Positions 7,734 to 15,887 of a DNA stretch of 45,787 bases are shown here, piece by piece; the first letter of the stretch is position 1, and every line of letters starts with the position of its first letter. Below the pieces are notes generated by a model. The model did no database searches, was not told the DNA's origin, and saw only the letters and a program-made list of their open reading frames with translations. The position numbers and the translations under genes were made by a program. Source of the stretch: an uncultured Clostridia bacterium (GTDB lineage: Bacteria; Bacillota; Clostridia; TANB77; CAG-508); NCBI GenBank assembly GCA_948745425.1, contig CAPZDM010000004.1, positions 1-45,787 of the forward strand. Direction: 5' to 3'.

Positions 7734-10223
7734 TCATTCTTCTTGTTCATTTGCATCTTGGTTTGGGCTCATTTTTAGTTCTTCCCATCTTTCTCTTGTC
7801 ATTAATACTTCTCTTGGTTTACTTCCTTGATAGCCTGATATGATTCCTCTTTCTTCCATTTGGTCTATTATTCTTCCTGCTCTTGCATATCCTACTTTGA
7901 ATTTTCTTTGTATTGCTGAGGCTGATGCTTGTCCCATGTCTATTACTACTTCTATTGCTTCATTTAAAAATGGGTCTGTATCATCACATTCTTCTGCTTC
8001 TAACATTGCTTTTTCTTTATCTGATGTATTTGCATTTTCTATTTTCTCCATTATTTCCTCATTATATGTAGCTTCTCCATCTTTCTTTAAGAAACTTACT
8101 ATTTTTTCAACTTCCTTGTCTGATACATATGCTCCCTGAACTCTTACTGGTTTTGGTACACCTGTAGGATAAAATAACATATCTCCTTTTCCTAAAAGTT
8201 TTTCTGCTCCTGCCATGTCTAATATTGTTCTAGAGTCTATTTGAGAAGATACTGCAAAGGCGATTCTTGATGGTACATTTGCTTTGATTAATCCTGTAAT
8301 AACGTCTACTGATGGTCTTTGTGTTGCTATTACTAAATGCATTCCTGCAGCTCTTGCTTTTTGTGCTAATCTACATATTGCATCTTCTACGTCTTTTGCA
8401 GCAACCATCATTAAGTCTGCTAACTCGTCAATAATTATTACTATTAATGGTAGTTTTCCTACAACATCTTCTTCACTACCAGCTTCATTAATTAATGCTT
8501 GATTATATCCTTTTAAGTCTCTAACTCCTTTTGATGCAAATTTAGCATATCTATCTTCCATTTCTTGAACAGCCCATGCTAATGCTCCTGCTGCTTTTCT
8601 TGGGTCTGTAACAACTGGTATTAATAAATGTGGTATTCCATTGTATACTGAAAGCTCTACTATTTTTGGATCTACCATTACAAGTTTAACTTCACTTGGT
8701 TTTGCTTTATAAATTATACTCGTTATTAATGTATTTACACATACACTTTTTCCTGAACCTGTACTACCTGCTACTAATAAATGTGGCATTTTTGCTATAT
8801 CTGCAATAACTCTTTGTCCACTCACGTCTTTTCCAAGTCCAATAGATACTTTCGAATTTGAAGTTACAAATTCTTCAGAGTCTATAACATCTCTTAAATG
8901 TACTACCTCTGTTTCTGTATTTGGTATTTCTATTCCAACTGCTTGTTTACCTGGTATTGGTGCTTCAATTCTTATACTTGGTGCAGCAAGATTTAATGCA
9001 ATATCATCTGCTAAATTTGCAATCTTGTTTACTCTTACTCCTTCTGCTGGTTTTAATTCATATCTTGTAATCGCAGGTCCAACTGCAACATTTTCTACTT
9101 TAGCTGATACTCCAAAACTAAATAAAGTTTTTTGTAATTTTGTTGCATTATCTGTAATAGTTCTTTTTCCACCTTTAAGCTGCTTTGGCTCTCCTAGCTC
9201 AAGTATAGAAATAGGTGGAAATTCATAATTTTCATCTTCTACAACTTGAGTGTGTTCTAATTGTAATACTTGTTTAGTTTTGTCTTCTTTTTCTTCTTGA
9301 GTTTCCTTAAATAGGTTTGCTTCTATAACATCTGGGTTATCCTTTTTTTCTTCTTTTTTATTTTTGTTCATAAAAGGTAATGCTATATTATATTTTTCCT
9401 TTTGCTCTTCTTCTTCTAAATCATTTATTTTTATTTGTTCTTCTATATCTTCCATATCAGCTTGAATTGCTGCAATTTCTCTACTTACTTGTTTTAGCGC
9501 TTTTTTCTTGTTTTTATTTTGTTTTTCTTCCCTTAATTTTTGTTTTTGTAAAAGAATTGCTTCTCTATCTATTATTTCTTCATCTTCGTCTTCATCATCC
9601 TCATCATCTTCTTTTCCTCTAAAAGCATTAACAATCATGTCTATTAATTCAGCTGGTTTGATTCCAAAAGTAAATATTATTAATATTAGTGCCATACCTA
9701 CAGATACAGTAGTTGCTCCCAACATTCCAAATAGTTTTATTAAGGGATATGCTATTAATACTCCTACAATTCCTCCACCTTTATTTTGTGCACCTTGCTT
9801 ATATGCTGAATCTATTATCTCTGACAAATCGCTATTTATATTTAATTTTTGGCCATTTATTTGCATTATTGTCATTATTGAACATATACACATTATTATT
9901 ATGGTATATTGGATTAATTTAGATTTTAGATAATCCTTATCTTCTTTTAACATTGTTACCCCAATAATAAATGTTCCTATTGGTACTATATATTTTATTA
10001 TACCTATTAATCCACCAAGCATTGGGCTTAGAGTTTTTCCAATATATCCTGATTTAACATAAATTAATATTGCAAGTAATATACTAACTATTGTTATCAT
10101 AAAAAATTGAAGATTTCTATCTATTTTTCTTTTTTTACTACTAGTGTTACCTCTTTTAGATGATGTTTTCTTTGTTGGTGTTTTTTTTGCTAATGTTGTA
10201 TTTCTTCTCACTTTCTTTGCCAT
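7734..10223 (-). CDS. FtsK/SpoIIIE-family DNA translocase
   Basis: An 829-residue DNA motor that moves chromosomal DNA through the division or sporulation septum. About four N-terminal membrane helices (residues about 37-190) follow a Lys/Arg-rich start. Then comes a very acidic run of Asp and Glu (about 205-220) and a charged linker, a beta domain, and the ATPase with Walker A AGSTGSGKS near residue 487 and Walker B LIVIIIDELADLMM. The C-terminal gamma domain (QRKFKVGYARAGRIID...) is the winged helix that reads KOPS/SRS-type DNA signals. GAAGGAG lies 8 nt before the ATG. It sits behind rsmD and a coiled-coil gene and before a cytoplasmic coiled-coil protein. FtsK and SpoIIIE cannot be told apart by sequence alone, so no symbol is given. 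Confidence 0.96.
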   Translation of the reverse strand: MAKKVRRNTTLAKKTPTKKTSSKRGNTSSKKRKIDRNLQFFMITIVSILLAILIYVKSGYIGKTLSPMLGGLIGIIKYIVPIGTFIIGVTMLKEDKDYLKSKLIQYTIIIMCICSIMTIMQINGQKLNINSDLSEIIDSAYKQGAQNKGGGIVGVLIAYPLIKLFGMLGATTVSVGMALILIIFTFGIKPAELIDMIVNAFRGKEDDEDDEDEDEEIIDREAILLQKQKLREEKQNKNKKKALKQVSREIAAIQADMEDIEEQIKINDLEEEEQKEKYNIALPFMNKNKKEEKKDNPDVIEANLFKETQEEKEDKTKQVLQLEHTQVVEDENYEFPPISILELGEPKQLKGGKRTITDNATKLQKTLFSFGVSAKVENVAVGPAITRYELKPAEGVRVNKIANLADDIALNLAAPSIRIEAPIPGKQAVGIEIPNTETEVVHLRDVIDSEEFVTSNSKVSIGLGKDVSGQRVIADIAKMPHLLVAGSTGSGKSVCVNTLITSIIYKAKPSEVKLVMVDPKIVELSVYNGIPHLLIPVVTDPRKAAGALAWAVQEMEDRYAKFASKGVRDLKGYNQALINEAGSEEDVVGKLPLIVIIIDELADLMMVAAKDVEDAICRLAQKARAAGMHLVIATQRPSVDVITGLIKANVPSRIAFAVSSQIDSRTILDMAGAEKLLGKGDMLFYPTGVPKPVRVQGAYVSDKEVEKIVSFLKKDGEATYNEEIMEKIENANTSDKEKAMLEAEECDDTDPFLNEAIEVVIDMGQASASAIQRKFKVGYARAGRIIDQMEERGIISGYQGSKPREVLMTRERWEELKMSPNQDANEQEE

Positions 10224-10264
10224 ATTACATTCTCCTTCTCCTTTTAAGAATAATTAGAACAAAG

Positions 10265-10351
10265 GTGGCTTCGCCACACGGGCGATTAATAATCGCCCCT
10301 ACTATTAACCATTCATTATTCATTAATAATAGGCAGGGGTACTCCCCTGCC
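10265..10351 (-). repeat. Cluster of three adjacent palindromes
   Basis: Three perfect hairpins lie side by side: GTGGC-TTC-GCCAC (10265-10277), GGGCGATT-AAT-AATCGCCC (10280-10298, followed by CTACTA), and GGCAGGGG-TACT-CCCCTGCC (10332-10351). The second and third are the GTAGGGGC-type repeat or a close relative. They fill the gap between the stop of the 145-residue gene and the translocase gene. Confidence 0.75.
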
Positions 10352-10368
10352 CCTATTACAATTCAAAT

Positions 10369-10806
10369 TTATTTTAGTTCTCTTCTATTATTTTGAATTG
10401 TCTTTAGTGTATCTTGCAATACAGTTTCTATTTTTTCTAAAATTGCATCTGCATGCTCTTTTGTTCCATTTGAAATTTCTCTTGCCATTTCATTTGCTGT
10501 TTGTATAATTTCATTTTTTTGTTCATATGCCTTTCTTGTTATTTCGTTTTCGTCTACCATAGCTATTATTCTATTTTCTGCTTCTTTTACTATTCCTTCT
10601 GCTTCTTTTTGTGCTTCTACTAATATTCTTGTTCTTTCTTCTTTAACCCATTTTGCTTGTTTTAATTCTTCTGGTAGTTTTAATCTTATTTCCTTAATCA
10701 AATCTAAAACTTGTTCTTTATCAACTAATACCTTGTTTGTAAGTGGAATAGATTTGCTTTCATCCATTAGTTCTTCTAAAGCCTCTAATAATGTGAAAAT
10801 TTCCAT
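10369..10806 (-). CDS. Coiled-coil protein, ATP-synthase-B/subunit-H-like
   Basis: A 145-residue, almost wholly helical protein. Residues about 50-95 (EELKQAKWVKEERTRILVEAQKEAEGIVKEA...) have the Ala/Glu/Lys-rich pattern of F-type ATPase subunit B, V-type subunit H and DivIVA-like coils. There is no membrane helix, so it is not a true F0 b subunit. Its ATG follows the rsmD stop codon directly, and AAAGGAG lies inside the rsmD end, so the two are translationally coupled. Similar helical proteins are common near rsmD in Clostridia, where automatic annotation often calls them ATPase; a role in division or envelope organisation is conjecture. Confidence 0.7.
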   Translation of the reverse strand: MEIFTLLEALEELMDESKSIPLTNKVLVDKEQVLDLIKEIRLKLPEELKQAKWVKEERTRILVEAQKEAEGIVKEAENRIIAMVDENEITRKAYEQKNEIIQTANEMAREISNGTKEHADAILEKIETVLQDTLKTIQNNRRELK

Positions 10807-11367
10807 TTATTGATTCTCCTTTCGATTTAAGAAAAATAAACTAACTCTACCATAGTTTCTTAAATCATATACATTTATGTCTAACTTTTCTAATATTTCT
10901 TGTGTCTCTTTTTCATGATCTGTTTCAAGAATTATTACACCCTTATCTAATAACATATCATTCTCTATTATTATTTTTACTGCTTCAATGTCAAATCGAG
11001 ATTCATATGGTGGGTCTAAAAATATTATATCAAATTTCTCATTTTTTAACATATCCAAAGTTTTTTTATAATCACTGTTTAAAACTTTAACTTGTTTCTC
11101 AAAATGAGTTTTTTTAACATTTTCATTAATAATTTGAATTGCTTTATGAGAATTATCACATAATATTGCTATGTGTGCTCCTCTACTAAGTGTCTCTAAT
11201 CCAAGTGCTCCACTACCAGCAAACAAATCTAATACTTTAGCATCATAAATCTTATTTTGTAATATGTTAAACAGAGATTCCTTTATTCTATCTAAAGTAG
11301 GTCTCGTATCTAGTCCTTCTAGTGTATTTAGTTTTGTTCCTCTAGCTTTTCCACTTATAATCCTCAA
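10807..11367 (-). CDS. rsmD: 16S rRNA guanine-N2 methyltransferase RsmD
   Basis: A 186-residue SAM-dependent methyltransferase that makes m2G966 in 16S rRNA. It shows RIISGKARG at the start, TRPTLDRIKESLFNIL, the SAM loop LDLFAGSGALGLE and the catalytic DPPY motif (IIFLDPPYESR). The start is a TTG at 11367-11365 with AAGGAG 7 nt upstream; the reading frame and conserved N-terminus support this rare start. It is the first gene of the rsmD, coiled-coil, ftsK/spoIIIE group, with a good promoter upstream. Confidence 0.95.
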   Translation of the reverse strand: MRIISGKARGTKLNTLEGLDTRPTLDRIKESLFNILQNKIYDAKVLDLFAGSGALGLETLSRGAHIAILCDNSHKAIQIINENVKKTHFEKQVKVLNSDYKKTLDMLKNEKFDIIFLDPPYESRFDIEAVKIIIENDMLLDKGVIILETDHEKETQEILEKLDINVYDLRNYGRVSLFFLNRKENQ

Positions 11368-11407
11368 AACTTTCTCCTTTTTATAGAATTTAATATCCTA
11401 TGTATAT

Positions 11408-11435
11408 ATTTTATTTGTTTTCTGATATAAGTCAA
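11408..11435 (-). promoter_or_regulatory. Promoter for the rsmD operon
   Basis: Minus-strand TTGACT (11435-11430) and TAAAAT (11413-11408) are separated by 16 nt, about 40 nt before the TTG start of rsmD. The rest of this 262-nt gap to the XRE gene is AT-rich. Confidence 0.6.
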
Positions 11436-11555
11436 TAGGATTTACTAAATTGTAATAAAAATTTAACACTTCTGTAATATTTTTCCTAATTTTTGAGATA
11501 ATATTATTAATATTCTCGTAAACATTAACTTTTAGGTGTCTGTTAAGTCATTTTT

Positions 11556-11569
11556 TAACATGTTATATT
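11556..11569 (+). promoter_or_regulatory. Palindrome overlapping a possible -10 box of the XRE gene
   Basis: TAACATGTTA (11556-11565) is a perfect palindrome overlapping TATATT (11564-11569), a plausible -10 box. A GTTAA...TTAAC inverted pair also surrounds it. No good -35 box is visible. It would suit autoregulation by the XRE protein, but that is inference. Confidence 0.35.
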
Positions 11570-11629
11570 ACTGTTAGAAAAGTTTTTTATATTTGGGAGT
11601 AAAATTTTTCTAGAATGGGGGCGTTTATT

Positions 11630-11953
11630 ATGGCTATTGATTATAATATTATCGGAGAACGCTTAAAGAGAGCAAGATTAGAAACAGGACTCACCCAAGA
11701 TAAGCTTGCCGAGTCTTTAAATATTTCTGTTGCATATCTAAGTAGAATCGAGACAGGTACTACAAAAGTCAATTTGAGACGTCTAAGTGAAATATGTAAT
11801 CTTTTAAGTGTGTCAGAAGCCGAAATTATATCAGGAGTCTCTGATGATTCAAAAAATTATTTAAATAATGACTTGGGCAATTTATTGAAAAATTGCTCAC
11901 CTGAAAAACAACGTCTTATTTATAAAATTGCGAATATTATATCAGAAAGTTAG
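11630..11953 (+). CDS. XRE-family HTH transcriptional regulator
   Basis: A 107-residue DNA-binding protein. Residues about 6-62 form a Cro/CI-type helix-turn-helix: IGERLKRARLETGLTQDKLAE, recognition-helix segment SVAYLSRIETG, and LRRLSEICNLLSVS. The remaining ~40 residues are a short helical tail, perhaps for dimerisation. The ATG at 11630 has GGGGG about 8 nt upstream; an in-frame ATG at 11615 lacks a ribosome site. It is monocistronic, with its own perfect terminator, and is divergent from the rsmD operon. The target is unknown; a palindrome in its leader suggests autoregulation. Confidence 0.9.
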   Translation: MAIDYNIIGERLKRARLETGLTQDKLAESLNISVAYLSRIETGTTKVNLRRLSEICNLLSVSEAEIISGVSDDSKNYLNNDLGNLLKNCSPEKQRLIYKIANIISES

Positions 11954-11956
11954 TCT

Positions 11957-11984
11957 AAGAGCCCTGCGTTTACGCAGGGCTCTT
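11957..11984 (+). terminator. Rho-independent terminator of the XRE gene
   Basis: A perfect 12-bp stem AAGAGCCCTGCG / CGCAGGGCTCTT with TTTA loop, followed by TTAATTT, begins 3 nt past the stop. It could also stop minus-strand transcription from the membrane-protein gene at 12037. Confidence 0.9.
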
Positions 11985-12036
11985 TAATTTAGTAGTTAAT
12001 TATTAATCCACAGAACAAAGATTTCGTTGTTGCTTT

Positions 12037-12402
12037 TTATTTTAAGTTTACTCCTACAATTCCCCCTATTGCTCCAGCAATAATTCCAATAATCATCATA
12101 ATAATTGAATACATATTTAAACTAAATTGCGCATTTAATATACTAGAAATTATGTATAGTATAAATATATATATTCCTCCTACTATCATTCCATTTACTA
12201 TTCCCTTTTTCTTTATTTTTGAAGTTGCTATAGAACTTCCTGATAATATACTTATACCTGTTATTGCTATTATTACTGGTATAATAGTAGTTTCACTAAT
12301 GTTTGTATATGCTAGTATTATAGAAAATATAAAGAGTAAAATTAATGTCAATAAAACAGAAACAATAATTCCTTTTGAAATTCTAATTATATAATTATTC
12401 AT
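12037..12402 (-). CDS. TIGR04086/YrzE-like small membrane protein
   Basis: A 121-residue integral membrane protein with four hydrophobic helices (about 9-32, 40-58, 69-88 and 96-118). The middle carries GSSIATSKIKKKGIVNG, a pattern typical of TIGR04086 proteins of Clostridia and bacilli, whose function is not established. AAAGGAG lies 7 nt before the ATG. It stands alone between the XRE gene (convergent) and the coiled-coil gene. Confidence 0.75.
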   Translation of the reverse strand: MNNYIIRISKGIIVSVLLTLILLFIFSIILAYTNISETTIIPVIIAITGISILSGSSIATSKIKKKGIVNGMIVGGIYIFILYIISSILNAQFSLNMYSIIMMIIGIIAGAIGGIVGVNLK

Positions 12403-12469
12403 TTTCTTCTCCTTTATAATAATTTTATTAAATTATATTCCATAATTTTTATTTTATGATAGTCAGAAA

Positions 12470-12495
12470 AAGGAATCCCTTATATGAGATTCCTT
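12470..12495 (-). terminator. Terminator after the 84-residue coiled-coil gene
   Basis: On the minus strand AAGGAATC (12495-12488), a 10-nt loop and GATTCCTT (12477-12470) are followed by TTTC. It lies about 35 nt past the stop at 12532. Confidence 0.65.
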
Positions 12496-12531
12496 CTTCC
12501 TTCTTCCTTTTTCTGCTAGTCGTTCATTACA

Positions 12532-12786
12532 TTATTCTTTAAATTGACTATTCATCCTTAACCAAGATAATTCTTGGTCTTTTTGTTCGAGTTCTGATTT
12601 TAAAAGTGATACTTCTGATTTGAGCCCCTCATTCTCTTTTGCTAATTCTTTAACTCGTTCTTTAAGACCATCCATTTCATCTTTACATTGTTCAATTGTT
12701 AACCGTTTTACTTTTTCGGTTAACTCGGTGAACAGTTCGTCAACACTCTTTTCTTCTAGTGTTATTGTTGCCTCTTGTGGTGTCAT
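12532..12786 (-). CDS. Small coiled-coil protein
   Basis: An 84-residue acidic protein of unknown family. Residues about 25-78 form a heptad-rich coiled coil (ERVKELAKENEGLKSEVSLL...), ending in a short tail SWLRMNSQFKE. There is no membrane segment or catalytic motif. AAAGGAG precedes the ATG by 6 nt. It has a consensus promoter and its own terminator, so it is a monocistronic gene that is probably well expressed. It may be an adaptor or oligomerising factor; I cannot say more. Confidence 0.75.
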   Translation of the reverse strand: MTPQEATITLEEKSVDELFTELTEKVKRLTIEQCKDEMDGLKERVKELAKENEGLKSEVSLLKSELEQKDQELSWLRMNSQFKE

Positions 12787-12845
12787 TTTTTTCTCCTTTC
12801 ATGCAATAAACTCCTATTCTTCACTTTTTTAGTGAGTACTTTAAT

Positions 12846-12874
12846 ATTATAACAGACCATTAACATAAAGTCAA
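12846..12874 (-). promoter_or_regulatory. Consensus promoter of the 84-residue coiled-coil gene
   Basis: Minus-strand TTGACT (12874-12869), 17 nt, TATAAT (12851-12846). Between it and the ATG a short CACT...AGTG inverted repeat is present. Confidence 0.8.
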
Positions 12875-12935
12875 TTTAATATTTTTGCATATTTCACTAT
12901 TTCTTATAATATCATTATATTGAATGGAGGTCTAT

Positions 12936-13160
12936 ATGGATAAAAATAATTTTGATTTTTCTAATTTTTCTCCTTATGATAATATGAACTTTGATCCTAA
13001 TATGATGAATGGAGATATGTATAATAATCCCACTTTTAATCCTATGCTCCAATATGAACAAGCTTATATGTATTATAGATATATGTGTATGCAGATGGAG
13101 TATAAACTAAAGTGCAAAGAATATGAGAAACTGTATGGACGCGACCGAAAAGTAGAATAA
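12936..13160 (+). CDS. Small Asn/Met/Tyr-rich protein, unknown
   Basis: A 74-residue protein in two parts. Residues 1-35 are low complexity, rich in Asn, Asp, Phe and Met (NNFDFSNFSP, NMNFDPNMMNG). Residues 38-74 are helical and Tyr/Met/Lys-rich (YEQAYMYYRYMCMQMEYKLKCKEYEKL). The start at 12936 is chosen because TGGAGGT lies 5 nt upstream; the in-frame ATG at 12924 is inside the region of that site. The composition recalls small spore-coat-like proteins, but no named family is recognised and no clear sporulation promoter is visible. It converges on valS and shares a terminator with it. Confidence 0.7.
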   Translation: MDKNNFDFSNFSPYDNMNFDPNMMNGDMYNNPTFNPMLQYEQAYMYYRYMCMQMEYKLKCKEYEKLYGRDRKVE

Positions 13161-13190
13161 AACAATGGGCTTCGCCCATTGTTTTATTCT
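13154..13190. terminator. Bidirectional terminator shared by the 74-residue gene and valS
   Basis: A perfect 17-bp inverted repeat (13154-13170 and 13174-13190) with loop TTC. The core ACAATGGGC/GCCCATTGT is flanked by AGAATAAA/TTTATTCT, giving T-rich ends on both strands. It contains the stop codon of the plus-strand gene and overlaps that of valS. Confidence 0.9.
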
Positions 13191-15828
13191 ACATATTACT
13201 TATTCTATCTTCTATATTTACTAACATTTCTTTATATTTTTCTAATTTTGATTTTTCTTCATTTATCTTACTTTCAGGTGCTTTATTTACAAACCCTGGA
13301 TTTGATAACATTTTACTTGCTCTTTCTATTTCACTCTGTATTTTTTTCTTTTCTGTTTCTAATCTTTTCTTTTCTTCTTCAATGTTTACTAATTCTTCTA
13401 TTGGAATATATACTTCCATTCCGTCTGTCAATATTGATAATGCGTTATTTGGTATTCCTGTTTTATTATTCTGTATTTGTATTTCCTCTGCATATCCCAT
13501 TTTCTTTAAGAATTCCTCTGATTCTTTTATACACTCTGCATATTTATCTGTTACAAAAATAAGTTTTGTCTTCTTGCTATTTGCTACATTCATATTAGCT
13601 CTTAGATTTCTTATACTTACTATTATGTATTTTAATTTTTCTATTTCTTCTTCTTCTATTTTAAAATTTAATTCTTCATCATATTCTGGCCAAGCAGAAA
13701 TCATAATGCTTTCATCATTATTATATAATTTTGTATATATTTCTTCTGTGATAAATGGCATCATTGGATGTAACAATTTTAACACATCACATAATACTTT
13801 ATTTATAGTATATTGTGCTACTTTTCTAGTTTTTCCTTGTTTATCGTATAAACGTGTTTTTATAATTTCAATATACCAATCACAGAATTCATTCCATATA
13901 AAGTCATATATCTTAGAAGCTGCAACTCCTAAATCATATTTATCTAGATTTATTGTTATTTCTTTTACTAAAGTGTTTAATTTAGATATTATCCATTTAT
14001 CTTCTTTGCAAAGTTCAGATAATTCTACTTCTTCGTCAGTATAACCTTCTAAATTTATTAAGGCAAATTTAGATGCATTCCATAACTTATTTGCAAAATT
14101 CTTTGCTGAATCTAATTTTTCAGGAACATATCTAATATCATTCCCTGCTGTAATTCCCATTATTAATGAGAATCTTAAAGCATCTGTACTATATTCATCA
14201 ATTATTTCTATTGGATCAATTCCATTTCCTAAAGATTTAGACATTTTTCTTCCTTTAGCATCTCTTACTATTCCATGAATTAAAGCATCGTCAAATGGAA
14301 TTTCATTAGTATATGCAAGTGATGAGTAAATCATTCTTGATACCCATGCTTGAATAATATCATATCCTGTAACTAATGTATTTGTTGGAAAAAATGTCTT
14401 AAAGTCCTCTGCTTCTGTATTTGGCCATCCCATTGTAGAAAATGGCCATAATGCAGAACTAAACCATGTATCTAGTGTATCTGTGTCTTGTGTTAATTTA
14501 TTGTGACCACATTTACTACATTTTTCAGGTTCTTCATTTGAAACTGTAATTTCCCCACATTTATCACAATAATATGCTGGAATCTGATGTCCCCACCAAA
14601 TTTGACGTGAAATACACCAATCTTTTATGTTTTTCATCCAGTTAAAATATGTTGTTTCGTATTTCTTAGGTACAAATCTAACTTTTCCTTCTTCAACTGC
14701 TTTTATTGCAGGTTTTGCAAGTTCCTCCATTTTTACAAACCATTGCTCTGAAATTCTTGGCTCAATAGTTGTTTTACATCTATCACATTTTGCAACATTA
14801 TGTGTATAGTCTTCTATTTTTAATAAATAGCCTTCTTTTTCTAATCTATCTACAATTAGTTTTCTTGCTTCATATATGTCCATACCTTCGTATTCTGGTA
14901 CAATGTCTTTCATTTTTAGGTCTTCATCGAATACCTCTATTATTTCTAGATTATGGTCTAGTCCTGATTGATAATCATTTATGTCATGTGCTGGTGTTAC
15001 TTTAACACAACCTGTACCGAATTCCATTTCAACAAATCTGTCCGCGATTATAGGTATTTCTCTGCCAACTATTGGAAGTTTTACTTTTTTTCCTATAATT
15101 TCTTTATATCTTTCATCTTTTGGATTAACTGTAACTGCTGTATCTCCTAACATTGTTTCTGGTCTGGTTGTTGCAACTACAATGAATCCATCTTCTCCAA
15201 CTATTGGATATTTTACATGCCATAAATGTGATGTTTCTTCTTTATATTCAATTTCTGCATCTGAAATAGAAGTATGACATCCTGGACAGTAGTTTATCAT
15301 TCTTTTTCCTTTATATATAAATCCTTTATTATATAATCTGTTAAATGCTTCATGTACTGCTTTTGAAAGTCCTTCGTCCATTGTAAATCTTGAACGTGAC
15401 CAGTCACAAGAACATCCTAATTTTTTTTGCTGTGATACTATTGTTCCACCATAAAGTTCAGTCCATTCCCATGCTCTTTCTAAGAATTTTTCTCTTCCTA
15501 TATCTGATTTCTTTATTCCTTCTTTTTTCATTTGTTCAACTATTTTAGCTTCAGTAGAAAGTGCAGAATGGTCTGTTCCTGGAACCCATAGAGTGTTATA
15601 TCCTTGCATTCTTTTATATCTAATTAATAAATCCTGTATTGTTCCATCTAAAGCATGTCCCATATGTAATTTTCCTGTTACATTTGGTGGTGGCATAACA
15701 ATAGAATAACTTGGCTTTGATTTATCTCCACTTGGTTTAAAATATCCCTTTTGTTCCCACTCACTATATATTTTATTTTCAAATTCTTTTGGATTATATT
15801 TATCATTTAATTTATGTATTTTATCCAT
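13189..15828 (-). CDS. valS: Valyl-tRNA synthetase
   Basis: An 879-residue class I synthetase that charges tRNA-Val. It shows the HIGH-type motif PPPNVTGKLHMGHAL (near residues 47-60), the CP1 editing domain with TTRPETMLGDTAV, zinc-type cysteine clusters (YYCDKCGEI...CSKCG), GRKMSKSLGN as KMSKS, and a C-terminal coiled coil (EEKKRLETEKKKIQSEI...) that contacts the tRNA. Length is normal for ValRS. AAGGGA lies about 10 nt before the ATG. The 59-nt gap to the L,D-transpeptidase gene holds no T-box leader; a weak TTGTGT-N16-TATATT promoter is possible there. Confidence 0.98.
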   Translation of the reverse strand: MDKIHKLNDKYNPKEFENKIYSEWEQKGYFKPSGDKSKPSYSIVMPPPNVTGKLHMGHALDGTIQDLLIRYKRMQGYNTLWVPGTDHSALSTEAKIVEQMKKEGIKKSDIGREKFLERAWEWTELYGGTIVSQQKKLGCSCDWSRSRFTMDEGLSKAVHEAFNRLYNKGFIYKGKRMINYCPGCHTSISDAEIEYKEETSHLWHVKYPIVGEDGFIVVATTRPETMLGDTAVTVNPKDERYKEIIGKKVKLPIVGREIPIIADRFVEMEFGTGCVKVTPAHDINDYQSGLDHNLEIIEVFDEDLKMKDIVPEYEGMDIYEARKLIVDRLEKEGYLLKIEDYTHNVAKCDRCKTTIEPRISEQWFVKMEELAKPAIKAVEEGKVRFVPKKYETTYFNWMKNIKDWCISRQIWWGHQIPAYYCDKCGEITVSNEEPEKCSKCGHNKLTQDTDTLDTWFSSALWPFSTMGWPNTEAEDFKTFFPTNTLVTGYDIIQAWVSRMIYSSLAYTNEIPFDDALIHGIVRDAKGRKMSKSLGNGIDPIEIIDEYSTDALRFSLIMGITAGNDIRYVPEKLDSAKNFANKLWNASKFALINLEGYTDEEVELSELCKEDKWIISKLNTLVKEITINLDKYDLGVAASKIYDFIWNEFCDWYIEIIKTRLYDKQGKTRKVAQYTINKVLCDVLKLLHPMMPFITEEIYTKLYNNDESIMISAWPEYDEELNFKIEEEEIEKLKYIIVSIRNLRANMNVANSKKTKLIFVTDKYAECIKESEEFLKKMGYAEEIQIQNNKTGIPNNALSILTDGMEVYIPIEELVNIEEEKKRLETEKKKIQSEIERASKMLSNPGFVNKAPESKINEEKSKLEKYKEMLVNIEDRISNM

Positions 15829-15887
15829 ATTAAATCATCCCTTTTTATAATATATGTCTTACATTTTATAACACAATGTGGAAAATA

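Noticed and set aside
9508..9933. A 141-codon plus-strand frame with a serine run opposite ftsK/spoIIIE.
   Set aside because: The serine run is the complement of the acidic Asp/Glu linker codons of the translocase; no RBS or family.
12780..12812. Leader peptide ATGAAAGGAGAA... ahead of the 84-residue gene.
   Set aside because: The frame has no early stop and simply runs on out of frame into the gene; the AAAGGAG is better read as the ribosome site.
15829..15887. Possible T-box leader before valS.
   Set aside because: The gap is only 59 nt and has no T-box core or specifier stem.
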